This document shows, in pieces, positions 9,668 through 18,206 of a DNA stretch of 64,000 nucleotides. The stretch's first letter is position 1; each line of letters begins with the position of its first letter. Source of the DNA: Vagococcus jeotgali (lineage in GTDB: Bacteria; Bacillota; Bacilli; Lactobacillales; Vagococcaceae); NCBI RefSeq assembly GCF_035918315.1, contig NZ_CP142146.1, forward strand, positions 1,952,296 to 2,016,295, read 5' to 3'. Under the pieces are notes generated by a model. The model was not told the DNA's origin. It did not search any database and saw only the letters and a program-made list of their open reading frames with translations. The position numbers were made by a program, and so were the translations under genes.

Positions 9668-10324
9668 ATGGAAAAAACAAAATTATATTGGTATTATGCA
9701 GCAAGTATTTGTCTATTATTATTTGCAATGATTGCTTATTTTGTCGTATCAAATGTGGGGGTTTTAGCTGGACTTGATGATCCTATTATTCACCTAATAC
9801 GTGGTAATTTAACTCCTGAGAAAACAACGATTTTTAAATATTTTACAAAATTTGGTAACACCTCAACGATTGTCTTACTAACTGCTTTAGTTGCTGGACT
9901 TTTGTATGTCAAAGCAAAAGATAAGGTAGCGAGTTATTGGTTATTAATCAATATCATCTTAATTCAAGGTGCTGGTAACTTTACTTTGAAAAAAATATTT
10001 GACCGTCCACGTCCAGATGTTGAACATTTAGTGACAGCTTACAATAATAGTTTTCCTAGTGGTCATGCTATGGGAAGTATGTTGTTTTACGGGACTCTGA
10101 TCTTTTTAGCTCATCGCTATATCCAAAATAAAGGATTGCGTTTAACGATTCAAATTCTATTTGGCATTCTAATTTTACTTGTTGGAACAAGTCGGATTTA
10201 TTTAGGGGTTCACTACCCAAGCGATATTTTAGGTGGGTACTTACTAGGAGCTGCTTGGTTGTGCTTTAGTTACCCGTTCTTTGAAAAATATGAATTTATC
10301 CAGAATTTTAAGGGGAAGAGATAA
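9668..10324 (+). CDS. PAP2-family membrane phosphatase
   Basis: The 218-residue protein has about six membrane spans and the three phosphatase motifs of PAP2 enzymes: KKIFDRPRP, PSGHA, and SRIYLGVHYPSD. Members act on lipid phosphates, commonly undecaprenyl pyrophosphate (recycling the wall carrier) or phosphatidylglycerol phosphate. The residues needed for catalysis are present, but the substrate cannot be read from sequence. The ribosome site AGGAGG is well placed. ytqA follows with TAA directly before its ATG, so the two are translated from one message. Confidence 0.9.
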   Translation: MEKTKLYWYYAASICLLLFAMIAYFVVSNVGVLAGLDDPIIHLIRGNLTPEKTTIFKYFTKFGNTSTIVLLTALVAGLLYVKAKDKVASYWLLINIILIQGAGNFTLKKIFDRPRPDVEHLVTAYNNSFPSGHAMGSMLFYGTLIFLAHRYIQNKGLRLTIQILFGILILLVGTSRIYLGVHYPSDILGGYLLGAAWLCFSYPFFEKYEFIQNFKGKR

Positions 10325-11275
10325 ATGTTTCAATTCAATGAAGGAGACAATAAACGTTATTACACATGGAACACAGCTTTAAGGGAAGTGTTCCATGATA
10401 AAGTTTTTAAAGTTCCCATTGATGGTGGGTTTGATTGCCCAAATAGAGATGGTACAGTCGCTCATGGTGGCTGTACTTTTTGTAGTGTCTCAGGTTCAGG
10501 GGATATGATTGTTGCACCAAGTGATCCTTTACCTATTCAATTTATTAAAGAGGTCGAGCAAATGCATCAAAAATGGCCTCAAACTACTCAGTACATTGTT
10601 TATTTTCAAAATTTTACTAACACCCACGCCCCACTTGAAGTCATTAAACATCGCTTTGAACAAGTGATTAACGAAAAAGGTGTGGTGGGTTTATCGATTG
10701 GAACTCGTCCTGATTGCTTACCTGATGATGTCATAGAGTATTTGGCAGAGTTAAATGAACGCCTGTACCTATGGGTGGAACTTGGACTTCAAACAACTTA
10801 TGAATCTACTAGTAATATGATTAACAGGGCCCATGATTACCAAACTTATTTAGATGCTATATCAAAACTTAGAAAACACAACATCAACGTCTGTACCCAT
10901 TTAATAAATGGACTACCTGGTGAAACTTATGACATGATGATGGAAAATGTGAAACGAACAGTATTAGACTCAGATATACAAGGAATTAAGCTTCACCTGC
11001 TCCACTTAATGAGTAATACACGAATGGAGAAGGACTACCTAGAAGGAAAACTACAACTCCTAACACAAGAGGAATATACTGCTTTAACTTGTGATCAATT
11101 AGAAATTATCCCTCCAGAAATTATTATTCACCGCCTAACTGGAGACGCTCCTCGTGATACAATTATTGGACCTATGTGGAGTTTAAAAAAATGGGAAGTC
11201 CTAAACGGGATTGACCATGAATTACAAAAAAGACAAACCTATCAAGGAATTTATAATATCAGGCAAAGGAGCTAG
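10325..11275 (+). CDS. ytqA: TIGR01212-type radical SAM protein YtqA
   Basis: The 316-residue cytoplasmic protein belongs to the YtqA/YhcC radical SAM family. Its cluster-binding cysteines are visible in DCPNRDG...GGCTFC, a CX(n)CX2C arrangement, near residues 37-53. The gene lies two bases before mnmM, as in many Firmicutes. That pairing and the known function of MnmM suggest a role in the mnm5s2U34 wobble modification of tRNA, perhaps making the substrate that MnmM methylates. The family call is firm, the reaction is inference. Confidence 0.88.
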   Translation: MFQFNEGDNKRYYTWNTALREVFHDKVFKVPIDGGFDCPNRDGTVAHGGCTFCSVSGSGDMIVAPSDPLPIQFIKEVEQMHQKWPQTTQYIVYFQNFTNTHAPLEVIKHRFEQVINEKGVVGLSIGTRPDCLPDDVIEYLAELNERLYLWVELGLQTTYESTSNMINRAHDYQTYLDAISKLRKHNINVCTHLINGLPGETYDMMMENVKRTVLDSDIQGIKLHLLHLMSNTRMEKDYLEGKLQLLTQEEYTALTCDQLEIIPPEIIIHRLTGDAPRDTIIGPMWSLKKWEVLNGIDHELQKRQTYQGIYNIRQRS

Positions 11276-11277
11276 TT

Positions 11278-11859
11278 ATGTTACAAACAGCACTTAGATT
11301 TAGTCATGATTTACTAAAAGAATGTGTCAAACCAGGAGATGTGGTGGTAGATGCCACGATGGGAAATGGGCATGATACTTATTTTTTAAGACAGTTAGTT
11401 GGAGATACTGGTTTTGTTTATGCTTTTGATATTCAAGAAGAAGCACTACTATCTACCCAAAGACGCTTAGAAAAAGATAACTTATTTAACAGGGTTGAAT
11501 TAATTCATCAAGGTCATGAAACAATTGATAATATATTCCCAACTGATACTAAGTTAAATGCTGCTGTTTTTAATTTAGGATATTTACCACGAGGAGATAA
11601 ATCCATCACCACACTAAGCCAAACAACATTAAAAGCTCTACGCTTTATGCTAGATAAACTAGCTGATGAAGGTAGAATTATTTTAGTTCTCTACTCAGGT
11701 CATGATAGTGGCAAAGTAGAAAAAGAAGATGTCTTAATGTTTGCTGAAAAACTCCCACAAGAAGAATTTTCAGTTCTAACATATCAATTTATTAATCAGC
11801 GTAATGCCCCACCATCTCTTTTATGTATCGAAAAGAGAAAAACACAGACTAAAAGCTAA
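11278..11859 (+). CDS. mnmM: tRNA wobble-uridine methyltransferase MnmM (YtqB)
   Basis: The 193-residue class I SAM-dependent methyltransferase has the SAM-binding motif VVDATMGNGHDTYFL near residues 23-37 and the family motif AVFNLGYLPRGDK. YtqB of Bacillus, renamed MnmM, methylates 5-aminomethyl-2-thiouridine at tRNA position 34 to mnm5s2U, replacing the second half of enterobacterial MnmC. The ribosome site AAAGGAG precedes the ATG. It is the last gene of the PAP2-ytqA-mnmM unit; the terminator overlaps its stop codon. Confidence 0.9.
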   Translation: MLQTALRFSHDLLKECVKPGDVVVDATMGNGHDTYFLRQLVGDTGFVYAFDIQEEALLSTQRRLEKDNLFNRVELIHQGHETIDNIFPTDTKLNAAVFNLGYLPRGDKSITTLSQTTLKALRFMLDKLADEGRIILVLYSGHDSGKVEKEDVLMFAEKLPQEEFSVLTYQFINQRNAPPSLLCIEKRKTQTKS

Positions 11860-11890
11860 TGTTATCTTCTAGCTTTTAGTCTATTTTTTA
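11848..11890 (+). terminator. Terminator overlapping the mnmM stop
   Basis: ACTAAAAGCTA and TAGCTTTTAGT form an 11-bp stem, followed by CTATTTTTTA. Confidence 0.85.
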
Positions 11891-11918
11891 TAGTCAACCA
11901 ACGTCACTAGTATAACCA

Positions 11919-11927
11919 TGATATAAT
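11919..11927 (+). promoter_or_regulatory. Extended -10 promoter of the two-component operon
   Basis: TGATATAAT is an extended -10 (TGnTATAAT) 36 bp before the histidine kinase start. A consensus -35 is not visible. Confidence 0.55.
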
Positions 11928-11962
11928 AACAACAGCCTTATTTATGTTAGGAGTCCATCAAT

Positions 11963-13603
11963 ATGAAACAAAAGCTCAAACAATTTTTTAGCCGTATATC
12001 ACTACAAACGATTATTATTGCTATTGTTACACTAACCATTTTTATTTCTCTTATTTCTACCTCCTTTTTTATTCAAGATTATGTCGTAAAAAATGAATAC
12101 ACTGATGCAAAAGACAAAATGGAAACTATCGCTAAAATATTTGCTACTAATGAGCAAGTAAAAGAAGCGATCATGAACGATGAACAAGCAAGTGTGATTC
12201 AAAACTTATCTTTAGAAGTTGCTAAACTGAGCGATTTAGATTTTATCGTAGTATTAGATAAAGACTTAATTCGCCTATCCCATCCTGATTCTAGTGCTAT
12301 AGGTAAACCATTTTCAAATATTGAAGATGCTACAAAAGCTCTTAATGGGACTGAACATTTTTCTACAAGGGAAGGTGTTTTAGGAGATGGGCTTCGTTTT
12401 TTTGTTCCTGTCAAAGATGACGAGGGCAATATTATTGGTGTGATTTGTGCTGGTATGACTATTAGTACCATTGATGCTGAAATATATGGCTTACAAAAGC
12501 GGATTAGTTTAGGTTTGCTACTAGGATTAGCTATTGGAATCATCGGAGCTATCATTAGTAGTAAAACAATTAAATCAATTCTCTTTGGGCTTGAGCCAAA
12601 AGATATTGCAAGTATGGTAACTGAAAAAAACCTAATTAATGATGAGATTAACGAAGGTATTATCGCCATTGACCAACATCATACCATTACATTAGCCAAT
12701 CATGCTGCTAAATATATGCTTCATGAGGTAGATATTAACTTAGTTGAGCAGACAATGATTGATGAGGATATATTCAATTTATTGTTTAGACATTGTTTTA
12801 ATTCTCAAAAAAAAGAAACTGATCAAGAAGTCACTTTGCATCATTTAAGTTTAATTGCTTCAATTTCACCAATTTTTAATAACAAGGTGTTCAATGGTGC
12901 CGTAGTTACTTTTCGTGATCAATCTGAAATGACACAACTTATGCATACATTAAGAGGTAGCCAACAATACATTGATGCTCTTAGAGCCCAGACACATGAA
13001 TTCATGAATAAAACCCATGTCATTATGGGCTTAATCGAACAAAAAGATTATAATAGCGTCCAAGCCTATATTAAACAAATTAGCCATGACTATAAAAAAG
13101 AAGTAGGGTTTGTGACTGATATGATCAAATCTCCTGCCATAGCTGGATTTATCATTGGTAAAATTAATGAAGCCAGTGAGCAAGATGTGACTATTATTTT
13201 AGATAATCAATCATTCTTACCAGAACTTGCTATGACTGATACAATTCATGAAGTCGTTCAAATTCTAGGATCATTGATTGATAATGCTATTGATGCTACA
13301 AAAGGGCAGATGATCAAACAAATCAATTTATTTATTTTATACGAATCAGAAGGAGATATTTTAATTATTGAAGTCAAAGATACAGGACAAGGTATTCTTA
13401 CTGAGTCTAGTGATATGATTTTTCAAAAAGGGTTTTCTACTAAAGGAGAAAATAGAGGTTACGGCTTATCTGCACTCTCTCAAATTATGAAACAACATGA
13501 TAGCACAATTGATATACAACCCAACAAACCTCATGGTACTATTTTTTATATTGAATTACCTGGTATTAAGAAAGGGGCTTACAATGAAAATACTTATTAT
13601 TGA
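11963..13603 (+). CDS. CitA/DcuS/MaeK-type sensor histidine kinase
   Basis: The 546-residue membrane kinase has TM1 (about 17-40), an extracellular sCache-type domain (about 40-175, with LSHPDSSAIGKPF), TM2 (about 178-203), a cytoplasmic PAS domain (about 215-325), a phosphoacceptor region ALRAQTHEFMNKTH with the likely active His in THEF, and an HATPase domain (N box LIDNAIDAT, DTGQGI, GYGLSAL). This is the family that senses di- and tricarboxylates or hydroxy acids such as citrate, fumarate and malate. The regulator gene overlaps its 3' end by 20 bases. The converging D-2-hydroxyacid dehydrogenase and AEC carrier genes are the natural candidate targets. Confidence 0.92.
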   Translation: MKQKLKQFFSRISLQTIIIAIVTLTIFISLISTSFFIQDYVVKNEYTDAKDKMETIAKIFATNEQVKEAIMNDEQASVIQNLSLEVAKLSDLDFIVVLDKDLIRLSHPDSSAIGKPFSNIEDATKALNGTEHFSTREGVLGDGLRFFVPVKDDEGNIIGVICAGMTISTIDAEIYGLQKRISLGLLLGLAIGIIGAIISSKTIKSILFGLEPKDIASMVTEKNLINDEINEGIIAIDQHHTITLANHAAKYMLHEVDINLVEQTMIDEDIFNLLFRHCFNSQKKETDQEVTLHHLSLIASISPIFNNKVFNGAVVTFRDQSEMTQLMHTLRGSQQYIDALRAQTHEFMNKTHVIMGLIEQKDYNSVQAYIKQISHDYKKEVGFVTDMIKSPAIAGFIIGKINEASEQDVTIILDNQSFLPELAMTDTIHEVVQILGSLIDNAIDATKGQMIKQINLFILYESEGDILIIEVKDTGQGILTESSDMIFQKGFSTKGENRGYGLSALSQIMKQHDSTIDIQPNKPHGTIFYIELPGIKKGAYNENTYY

Positions 13604-14273
13604 AGATGATCCAATGGTTGCTCAGCTAAATGAACAATTCTTAAAAGAAACCCCCACTGTTACTGTTGTAGGTAATTGTCGGAGTACACTAGAAGCAAAA
13701 GAAATCATGACTCAGACTGCAATAGATTTACTCCTACTAGACAACTACCTCCCACAACAGACGGGGATTGAATTCTTAAGTGAACTTAGACAGATGAATA
13801 ATCATATCGGTGTTATCTTAGTTACTGCAGCTAATGATATGGAGACAATTGATAGAGCTTTAACACTTGGTGTTATTGATTACTTAGTCAAACCCTTCTC
13901 ATCAGATCGTTTCCATCTAGCAATAAAAACAGCCTTAAATAGAAAACGAATTATGGAACAATTTAATAATGTTAATCAAGAAAATATTGATAAATTATTC
14001 CATGACCAAATAGATAAGAAAACAAACTTAACCTTTGATGAAGAAAGTTTACCAAAAGGATTATCAAAATTAACTATGAAAAAAGTACTTCAGCATATTG
14101 AAGTAGAACCAACTGCTTTTTCAACAGAACAACTAGCCAAAAAAATTGGTATCTCTCGTATTTCAACAAAAAAATATTTAACTTATCTAGTGGAAACAAA
14201 TACCCTGGTTGAACATATGGAATACCAAGATATTGGACGACCTATTACCCTTTACACATTAAATCAAGCATAA
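13584..14273 (+). CDS. CitB/MaeR-type response regulator
   Basis: The 229-residue regulator starts MKILIIEDDP. The receiver domain (1-120) holds the acidic pocket EDD, the phosphoacceptor in LLLDNYLP and VKPF. The C-terminal part (about 165-225) is a winged helix-turn-helix like those of DcuR, CitT and MaeR. The chosen ATG overlaps the kinase gene and has AAAGGGG upstream, the usual coupling of this pair. It probably activates genes for organic acid uptake and use, possibly the AEC carrier gene just beyond the shared terminator. Confidence 0.92.
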   Translation: MKILIIEDDPMVAQLNEQFLKETPTVTVVGNCRSTLEAKEIMTQTAIDLLLLDNYLPQQTGIEFLSELRQMNNHIGVILVTAANDMETIDRALTLGVIDYLVKPFSSDRFHLAIKTALNRKRIMEQFNNVNQENIDKLFHDQIDKKTNLTFDEESLPKGLSKLTMKKVLQHIEVEPTAFSTEQLAKKIGISRISTKKYLTYLVETNTLVEHMEYQDIGRPITLYTLNQA

Positions 14274-14313
14274 AAAAATTCCTTCTATTGGCAGAATAGA
14301 AGGAGTTTTTTTA
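14274..14313. terminator. Bidirectional terminator between converging units
   Basis: CCTTCTATT and AATAGAAGG form a 9-bp stem with A and T runs on both sides, serving the regulator gene (plus) and the dehydrogenase gene (minus). Confidence 0.85.
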
Positions 14314-14321
14314 TTTAATTT

Positions 14322-15323
14322 TTATAGCACACTATTGGCAGTTGAACCTGTTTCTAAGACATCATTGAAGTTTTCATAGCTTGTTTCAATCATATTCATT
14401 AGAGCCTCATCAGTGTTAGATCCAATATGAGGTGTTACAAGAACACGTGGATACATATTGATTAATTCTTCAACAACTGGATCTGGTAAATCTTGGTCTT
14501 CACCAAATTGTTTAAAGAATAAATCTTTTTCATTGGCAAACACATCTGTCCCAAATCCTTCTAAATGATTAGATTTTAAGGCTTCTAAAATCGCTTCATT
14601 ATCTTGTAACTCCCCACGAGCTGTATTGATTAAAATAGCACCTGGCTTCATTTTACTAATGAATTCAGCATTAACCATTTTGTCATTTTCTCCTGGAATA
14701 TATGGTACATGTAAACTAACAATATCAGATTCAGCTAATAAGTCATCTAGAGATGTATAAGTTAACACATCACGTACTGCATCATTTTCATAAATATCAT
14801 AACCTAAAACTGTGGCACCTAAACCTTTGAATAATTGAGCTTCAGTAAAACCAATTTTTCCAGTTCCGATAATCCCAACTTTACAGTTTCTGATTTCTTT
14901 ACTAAACATTGTATTATCTACAATGAAATTTCTCTTAGATGTTCTAGCAGTTGTATGTGCAGTGTGACGTAGTAGCATCATAGCTAGTGTTAGTGATAAC
15001 TCAGCAATCGCATTTGGCGAATATGATGGCACACGAGCTACCTCTAAGTTGTAATCTTTTGCCGCATCTAAATCAATATGGTTAAAACCAACTGTTCTAG
15101 TAAAGACATATTTTACACCATGATCTTTCATTTTTTCAATGTTTTCACGGTCAGCTACACAGTTTCCTCTAAGTAACACAGCATCATGATTATAGGCAGT
15201 TTCAATGTTGTCATGTGTTAATAAATCTTCAATCAAGGTTAACTCATAACCATATTTGTTTAAATCATTAAAATAAGGAACTTCGTTAGGTCTTACCCCG
15301 TAACACGCAATTGTAAATGTCAT
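14322..15323 (-). CDS. D-2-hydroxyacid dehydrogenase (D-lactate dehydrogenase type)
   Basis: The 333-residue NAD-dependent enzyme has the catalytic Arg in NTARGEL, Glu in the FANEKDLF region and His in VTPHIGS, plus the Rossmann motif VGIIGTGKIG (about residues 152-161). Family members interconvert 2-oxo and D-2-hydroxy acids, most often pyruvate and D-lactate. It lies 30 bp downstream of the AEC carrier gene, so the pair probably takes up or exports and oxidises or makes one hydroxy acid. VanH-like enzymes are close relatives, but there are no vancomycin genes nearby. Confidence 0.9.
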   Translation of the reverse strand: MTFTIACYGVRPNEVPYFNDLNKYGYELTLIEDLLTHDNIETAYNHDAVLLRGNCVADRENIEKMKDHGVKYVFTRTVGFNHIDLDAAKDYNLEVARVPSYSPNAIAELSLTLAMMLLRHTAHTTARTSKRNFIVDNTMFSKEIRNCKVGIIGTGKIGFTEAQLFKGLGATVLGYDIYENDAVRDVLTYTSLDDLLAESDIVSLHVPYIPGENDKMVNAEFISKMKPGAILINTARGELQDNEAILEALKSNHLEGFGTDVFANEKDLFFKQFGEDQDLPDPVVEELINMYPRVLVTPHIGSNTDEALMNMIETSYENFNDVLETGSTANSVL

Positions 15324-15352
15324 TCCAGTTTCCTACTTTCCATTTGTATTTT

Positions 15353-16408
15353 TTAGAAAATACCCATTTTACCAATAACTTCTAAGACAATAATCCAAAC
15401 AGGTGTCATAACAACGGCTAAAACTGTTGAAATTAGTGAAGCATTTGATGCTAAAATAGGCTTTTTGTTGAAACTGATCGCATAGGCAGCTGCGACAGTT
15501 GCAGTTGGTGCTGCCATCATTATAATAATTGTAGCCAAAGCTTCAAAGCTTATTGGTAAAATATTTGTAATTGTTAATAAAGTTAATAAAACAATATTGA
15601 TTAGTGGTACAATAATCACTTTCATAAAACTATAGTACCAAGATGTTTTATCAGATGCAGCATCTTTAAAGCTTACTTCACCAAGTGTTGCTCCAATTGA
15701 TAGCCAAGCAAGTGGTGATGCTAAACCGGCTAAGTAAGTCATTGGTTTAAATAACCATACAGCTGTCTGATCAATTCTTAAGAAGGCAACTTGGTGAGCC
15801 ACACCTTCTGGATTCATAACTGTCACTTGTGGTAAGTATCCCTGGAATACCCAAATTAATAAACCGGCAAATGTAGCAATGATGATTGGATTCATAAACA
15901 TTGTCTTAATATTTTTAGCTTCCATTTTTAACCCACTCATTTTAATGTAACCATATGAGTATAAGAAAATACGGTAACCAATGTTAAAGATAGATGAGAA
16001 CATTACCCCAATTGGACCATATAAAGCACTAACGATTGGTGTTCCAAAGAATGTTGTTGATCCAAAAATAGTTAAAACACGTAGAGTATCTTGCTCGTCA
16101 CCTTTGTATTTCATAAATAATGGCTTAGAAACAAAAATTAAAATAATATAAATCAAAATACCCCAAACTAATACGTTACGACCTTGTCTTAATGTTTCAT
16201 GATCAATATCTTGCATAAATGCGTTAAAAGCTAATGCTGGAAGTGCTACTGTTAATACAACTTTTGATAAAATTTTACCAACTTCAGCTGAAAAAATACC
16301 TTTCTTACGGCAGAAAAAACCTAATAAAATAATAAAGACTGTAGACGTGATAGCACTAACTATATTCATATCCGTCATGGTTGATATAATAACTTCTCCT
16401 ATGTGCAT
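15353..16408 (-). CDS. AEC-family organic acid transporter (malate permease type)
   Basis: The 351-residue protein has about ten membrane spans in two halves and belongs to the auxin efflux carrier family, which in lactic acid bacteria includes malate permeases (MleP, MaeP). The start is the ATG with GGAGGG seven bases upstream; an upstream in-frame TTG would sit inside that ribosome site. It appears to lead a two-gene operon with the dehydrogenase. The divergent spacer upstream has palindromes and repeats that may bind the nearby regulator. Substrate is inferred from family and context. Confidence 0.85.
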   Translation of the reverse strand: MHIGEVIISTMTDMNIVSAITSTVFIILLGFFCRKKGIFSAEVGKILSKVVLTVALPALAFNAFMQDIDHETLRQGRNVLVWGILIYIILIFVSKPLFMKYKGDEQDTLRVLTIFGSTTFFGTPIVSALYGPIGVMFSSIFNIGYRIFLYSYGYIKMSGLKMEAKNIKTMFMNPIIIATFAGLLIWVFQGYLPQVTVMNPEGVAHQVAFLRIDQTAVWLFKPMTYLAGLASPLAWLSIGATLGEVSFKDAASDKTSWYYSFMKVIIVPLINIVLLTLLTITNILPISFEALATIIIMMAAPTATVAAAYAISFNKKPILASNASLISTVLAVVMTPVWIIVLEVIGKMGIF

Positions 16409-16654
16409 AACTGAACCCTCCAAAATTTTTATATGTTATACCACAAGAGTTCCCTTCCCTCTGTGCTATATTCATAGCATAAACCATCATTGTGAAAAAA
16501 TTAACTATATGTAACTAATGATACTTTTGTAACTTATGTAAGTAATATTTTTTATATGATTTTTATTATGAAATAGGTATTTTAGCTGATTTCTTATTTT
16601 TTAATAGTTTTTCATCTATGTTTTATTATTGTTAATATTTTCACTTTAAGGCTC
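16409..16654. promoter_or_regulatory. Carrier gene upstream region with candidate operator
   Basis: The region holds the palindrome TGCTAT-attc-ATAGCA (16464-16479), an extended -10-like TGGTATAAC close to the gene, and three TGTAA(C/G)T repeats at 16511, 16529 and 16538 (on the plus strand, spacing 18 and 9). Their regularity fits a response-regulator site, but no experiment or consensus supports it. Confidence 0.35.
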
Positions 16655-16682
16655 AAAAAAACAACTCTATTAAAGAGTTGTT
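16655..16682 (-). terminator. Terminator of the MFS gene
   Basis: AACAACTCT and AGAGTTGTT form a 9-bp stem overlapping the stop codon, followed on the minus strand by TTTTTTT. Confidence 0.85.
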
Positions 16683-18145
16683 AAAGAATCTTTCTTTTGA
16701 AAATAATTTAAAACATAAGAAATAATAATTAGGCTGACACCAACAATAAACACGTTGTGAATGCTTTCGTATAATACACCTCTTAAGTCTCCTACTAAGT
16801 GTTGCGGTAGTGACCCTGCTGTGTGAGGGTTAATTAATTCATTCATCATATCCTTATCTAGGCTTAAAGCCTCACGTTTTGTTAATCCATTATTCATCGT
16901 TTCATTTAATACTAAACCAAAAATAGAAATCATGATTGTTTGACCCACTGTTCTTGATAGAGTGAAAAATGAAGTCGCTACTCCTATAAACTCGTGTGGA
17001 ATACTAGTTTGAGCTAAGACAGTTAAAATCGTCATAGTCATACCAAAACCAATTCCTAACACTCCTGAGAAAACTAAAAATAAACCGTATGATGTAGTAG
17101 CATTAGCTAATACTAAAAATAGGCCACCTATAAGAATTGGCAGTAAACTAATCATAATTGATAGTCTACTATTCCATACTTTCATAGCCTTTCCACCAGT
17201 AAATGAGCCAACCATCCAAATCACTGACATCGGAGCTAATACGATACCACCTAAGGCAGCTGTTGTCCCTTGAATCCCTTGCATCCACATAGGAATATAA
17301 ACCTCTACACCCATTAAAAAACCACTAATGAGGGCTGCTATAATATTTACAATGACAAATGTTCTATTCTTAAATAAATCAAGTGAAATAATTGGGTCTT
17401 TAGCACGTTTTTCTACCCAGACAAACCCAATCACACCTAAAATAAATAAGACAAATGAACCAATCGTTACAATACCAAAACCTTCTTTTACCATTTGGAA
17501 GCCGTATAATAGAAATAAAAGCATCACCATCATTAAAATGCTTCCCAAATAATCAATAGGAGCTTTGTCAACCACGCGTTTTTCCTCAACTAAGAAAATC
17601 CAAACTAAAATCATTAAAATAATACCAATCGGAACATTTATTAGGAAAATCCAGTGCCAACTCCACGCGTCAACAATAAAACCACCAGCCAGAGGTCCTA
17701 CAATACTTGCAATTCCCCAAGCAGCACTATTTAAACCTAAAATGCTTGCTCGTTTATCCACTGGGTAAATATCAGCAATAATGGTTAAAGAGACAGGAAC
17801 AATAGAGCCTGCTCCAATTCCTTGAATCGCTCTAAAAATAATTAATTGCATCATATTTTGACTCATTCCTGAAAGGGCCGAGCCGATAATAAAAATTAAT
17901 ACTCCCGTTAAATAAATCGGTTTACGACCGATTTTATCTGCCAATTTCCCATAAATTGGTGTCATCATCGCACTGGCTAATAAATAAATCGAGAATACCC
18001 AGTTCATAATCTCTATACCTTTTAACGACCCTACAATAGTAGGCATTGCCGTTGAGACAATCGTTCCCTCTACAGCTGTCATAAATGTGGCAATAAACAC
18101 ACTAGCTGTAATCACTTTTACATTTGTTTCTCTCCTCTTTTGCAT
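16670..18145 (-). CDS. DHA2-family MFS multidrug efflux transporter
   Basis: The 491-residue protein has 14 predicted membrane spans and the motifs of the DHA2 (EmrB/QacA) proton antiporter family: motif A GKLADKIGRKPIYLTG after TM2, and motif C-like GPLAGGFIVDAWSWHWIFLINVPIG in TM5-6. Such proteins export drugs, dyes or lipophilic compounds in exchange for protons. A strong ribosome site AGGGGGAAG precedes the ATG. No regulator gene adjoins it. Specific substrates cannot be inferred. Confidence 0.9.
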   Translation of the reverse strand: MQKRRETNVKVITASVFIATFMTAVEGTIVSTAMPTIVGSLKGIEIMNWVFSIYLLASAMMTPIYGKLADKIGRKPIYLTGVLIFIIGSALSGMSQNMMQLIIFRAIQGIGAGSIVPVSLTIIADIYPVDKRASILGLNSAAWGIASIVGPLAGGFIVDAWSWHWIFLINVPIGIILMILVWIFLVEEKRVVDKAPIDYLGSILMMVMLLFLLYGFQMVKEGFGIVTIGSFVLFILGVIGFVWVEKRAKDPIISLDLFKNRTFVIVNIIAALISGFLMGVEVYIPMWMQGIQGTTAALGGIVLAPMSVIWMVGSFTGGKAMKVWNSRLSIMISLLPILIGGLFLVLANATTSYGLFLVFSGVLGIGFGMTMTILTVLAQTSIPHEFIGVATSFFTLSRTVGQTIMISIFGLVLNETMNNGLTKREALSLDKDMMNELINPHTAGSLPQHLVGDLRGVLYESIHNVFIVGVSLIIISYVLNYFQKKDSLTTL

Positions 18146-18154
18146 ATCTTCCCC

Positions 18155-18197
18155 CTAAAAAAATTGAACTCTGATTAGACAGGTGCCTAATCAGAGT
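18155..18197 (-). terminator. Terminator of metK
   Basis: ACTCTGATTAG and CTAATCAGAGT form an 11-bp stem with an 8-base loop, followed on the minus strand by a run of T. Confidence 0.87.
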
Positions 18198-18206
18198 CTT
18201 GTTATG

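Noticed and set aside
12199-12669. 156-codon open frame on the minus strand
   Set aside because: It is antisense to the histidine kinase gene, which has clear domains; no ribosome site or protein similarity.
14322-15323. VanH-type vancomycin resistance dehydrogenase
   Set aside because: No van ligase, dipeptidase or VanRS-type genes are nearby; the context is an organic-acid carrier.
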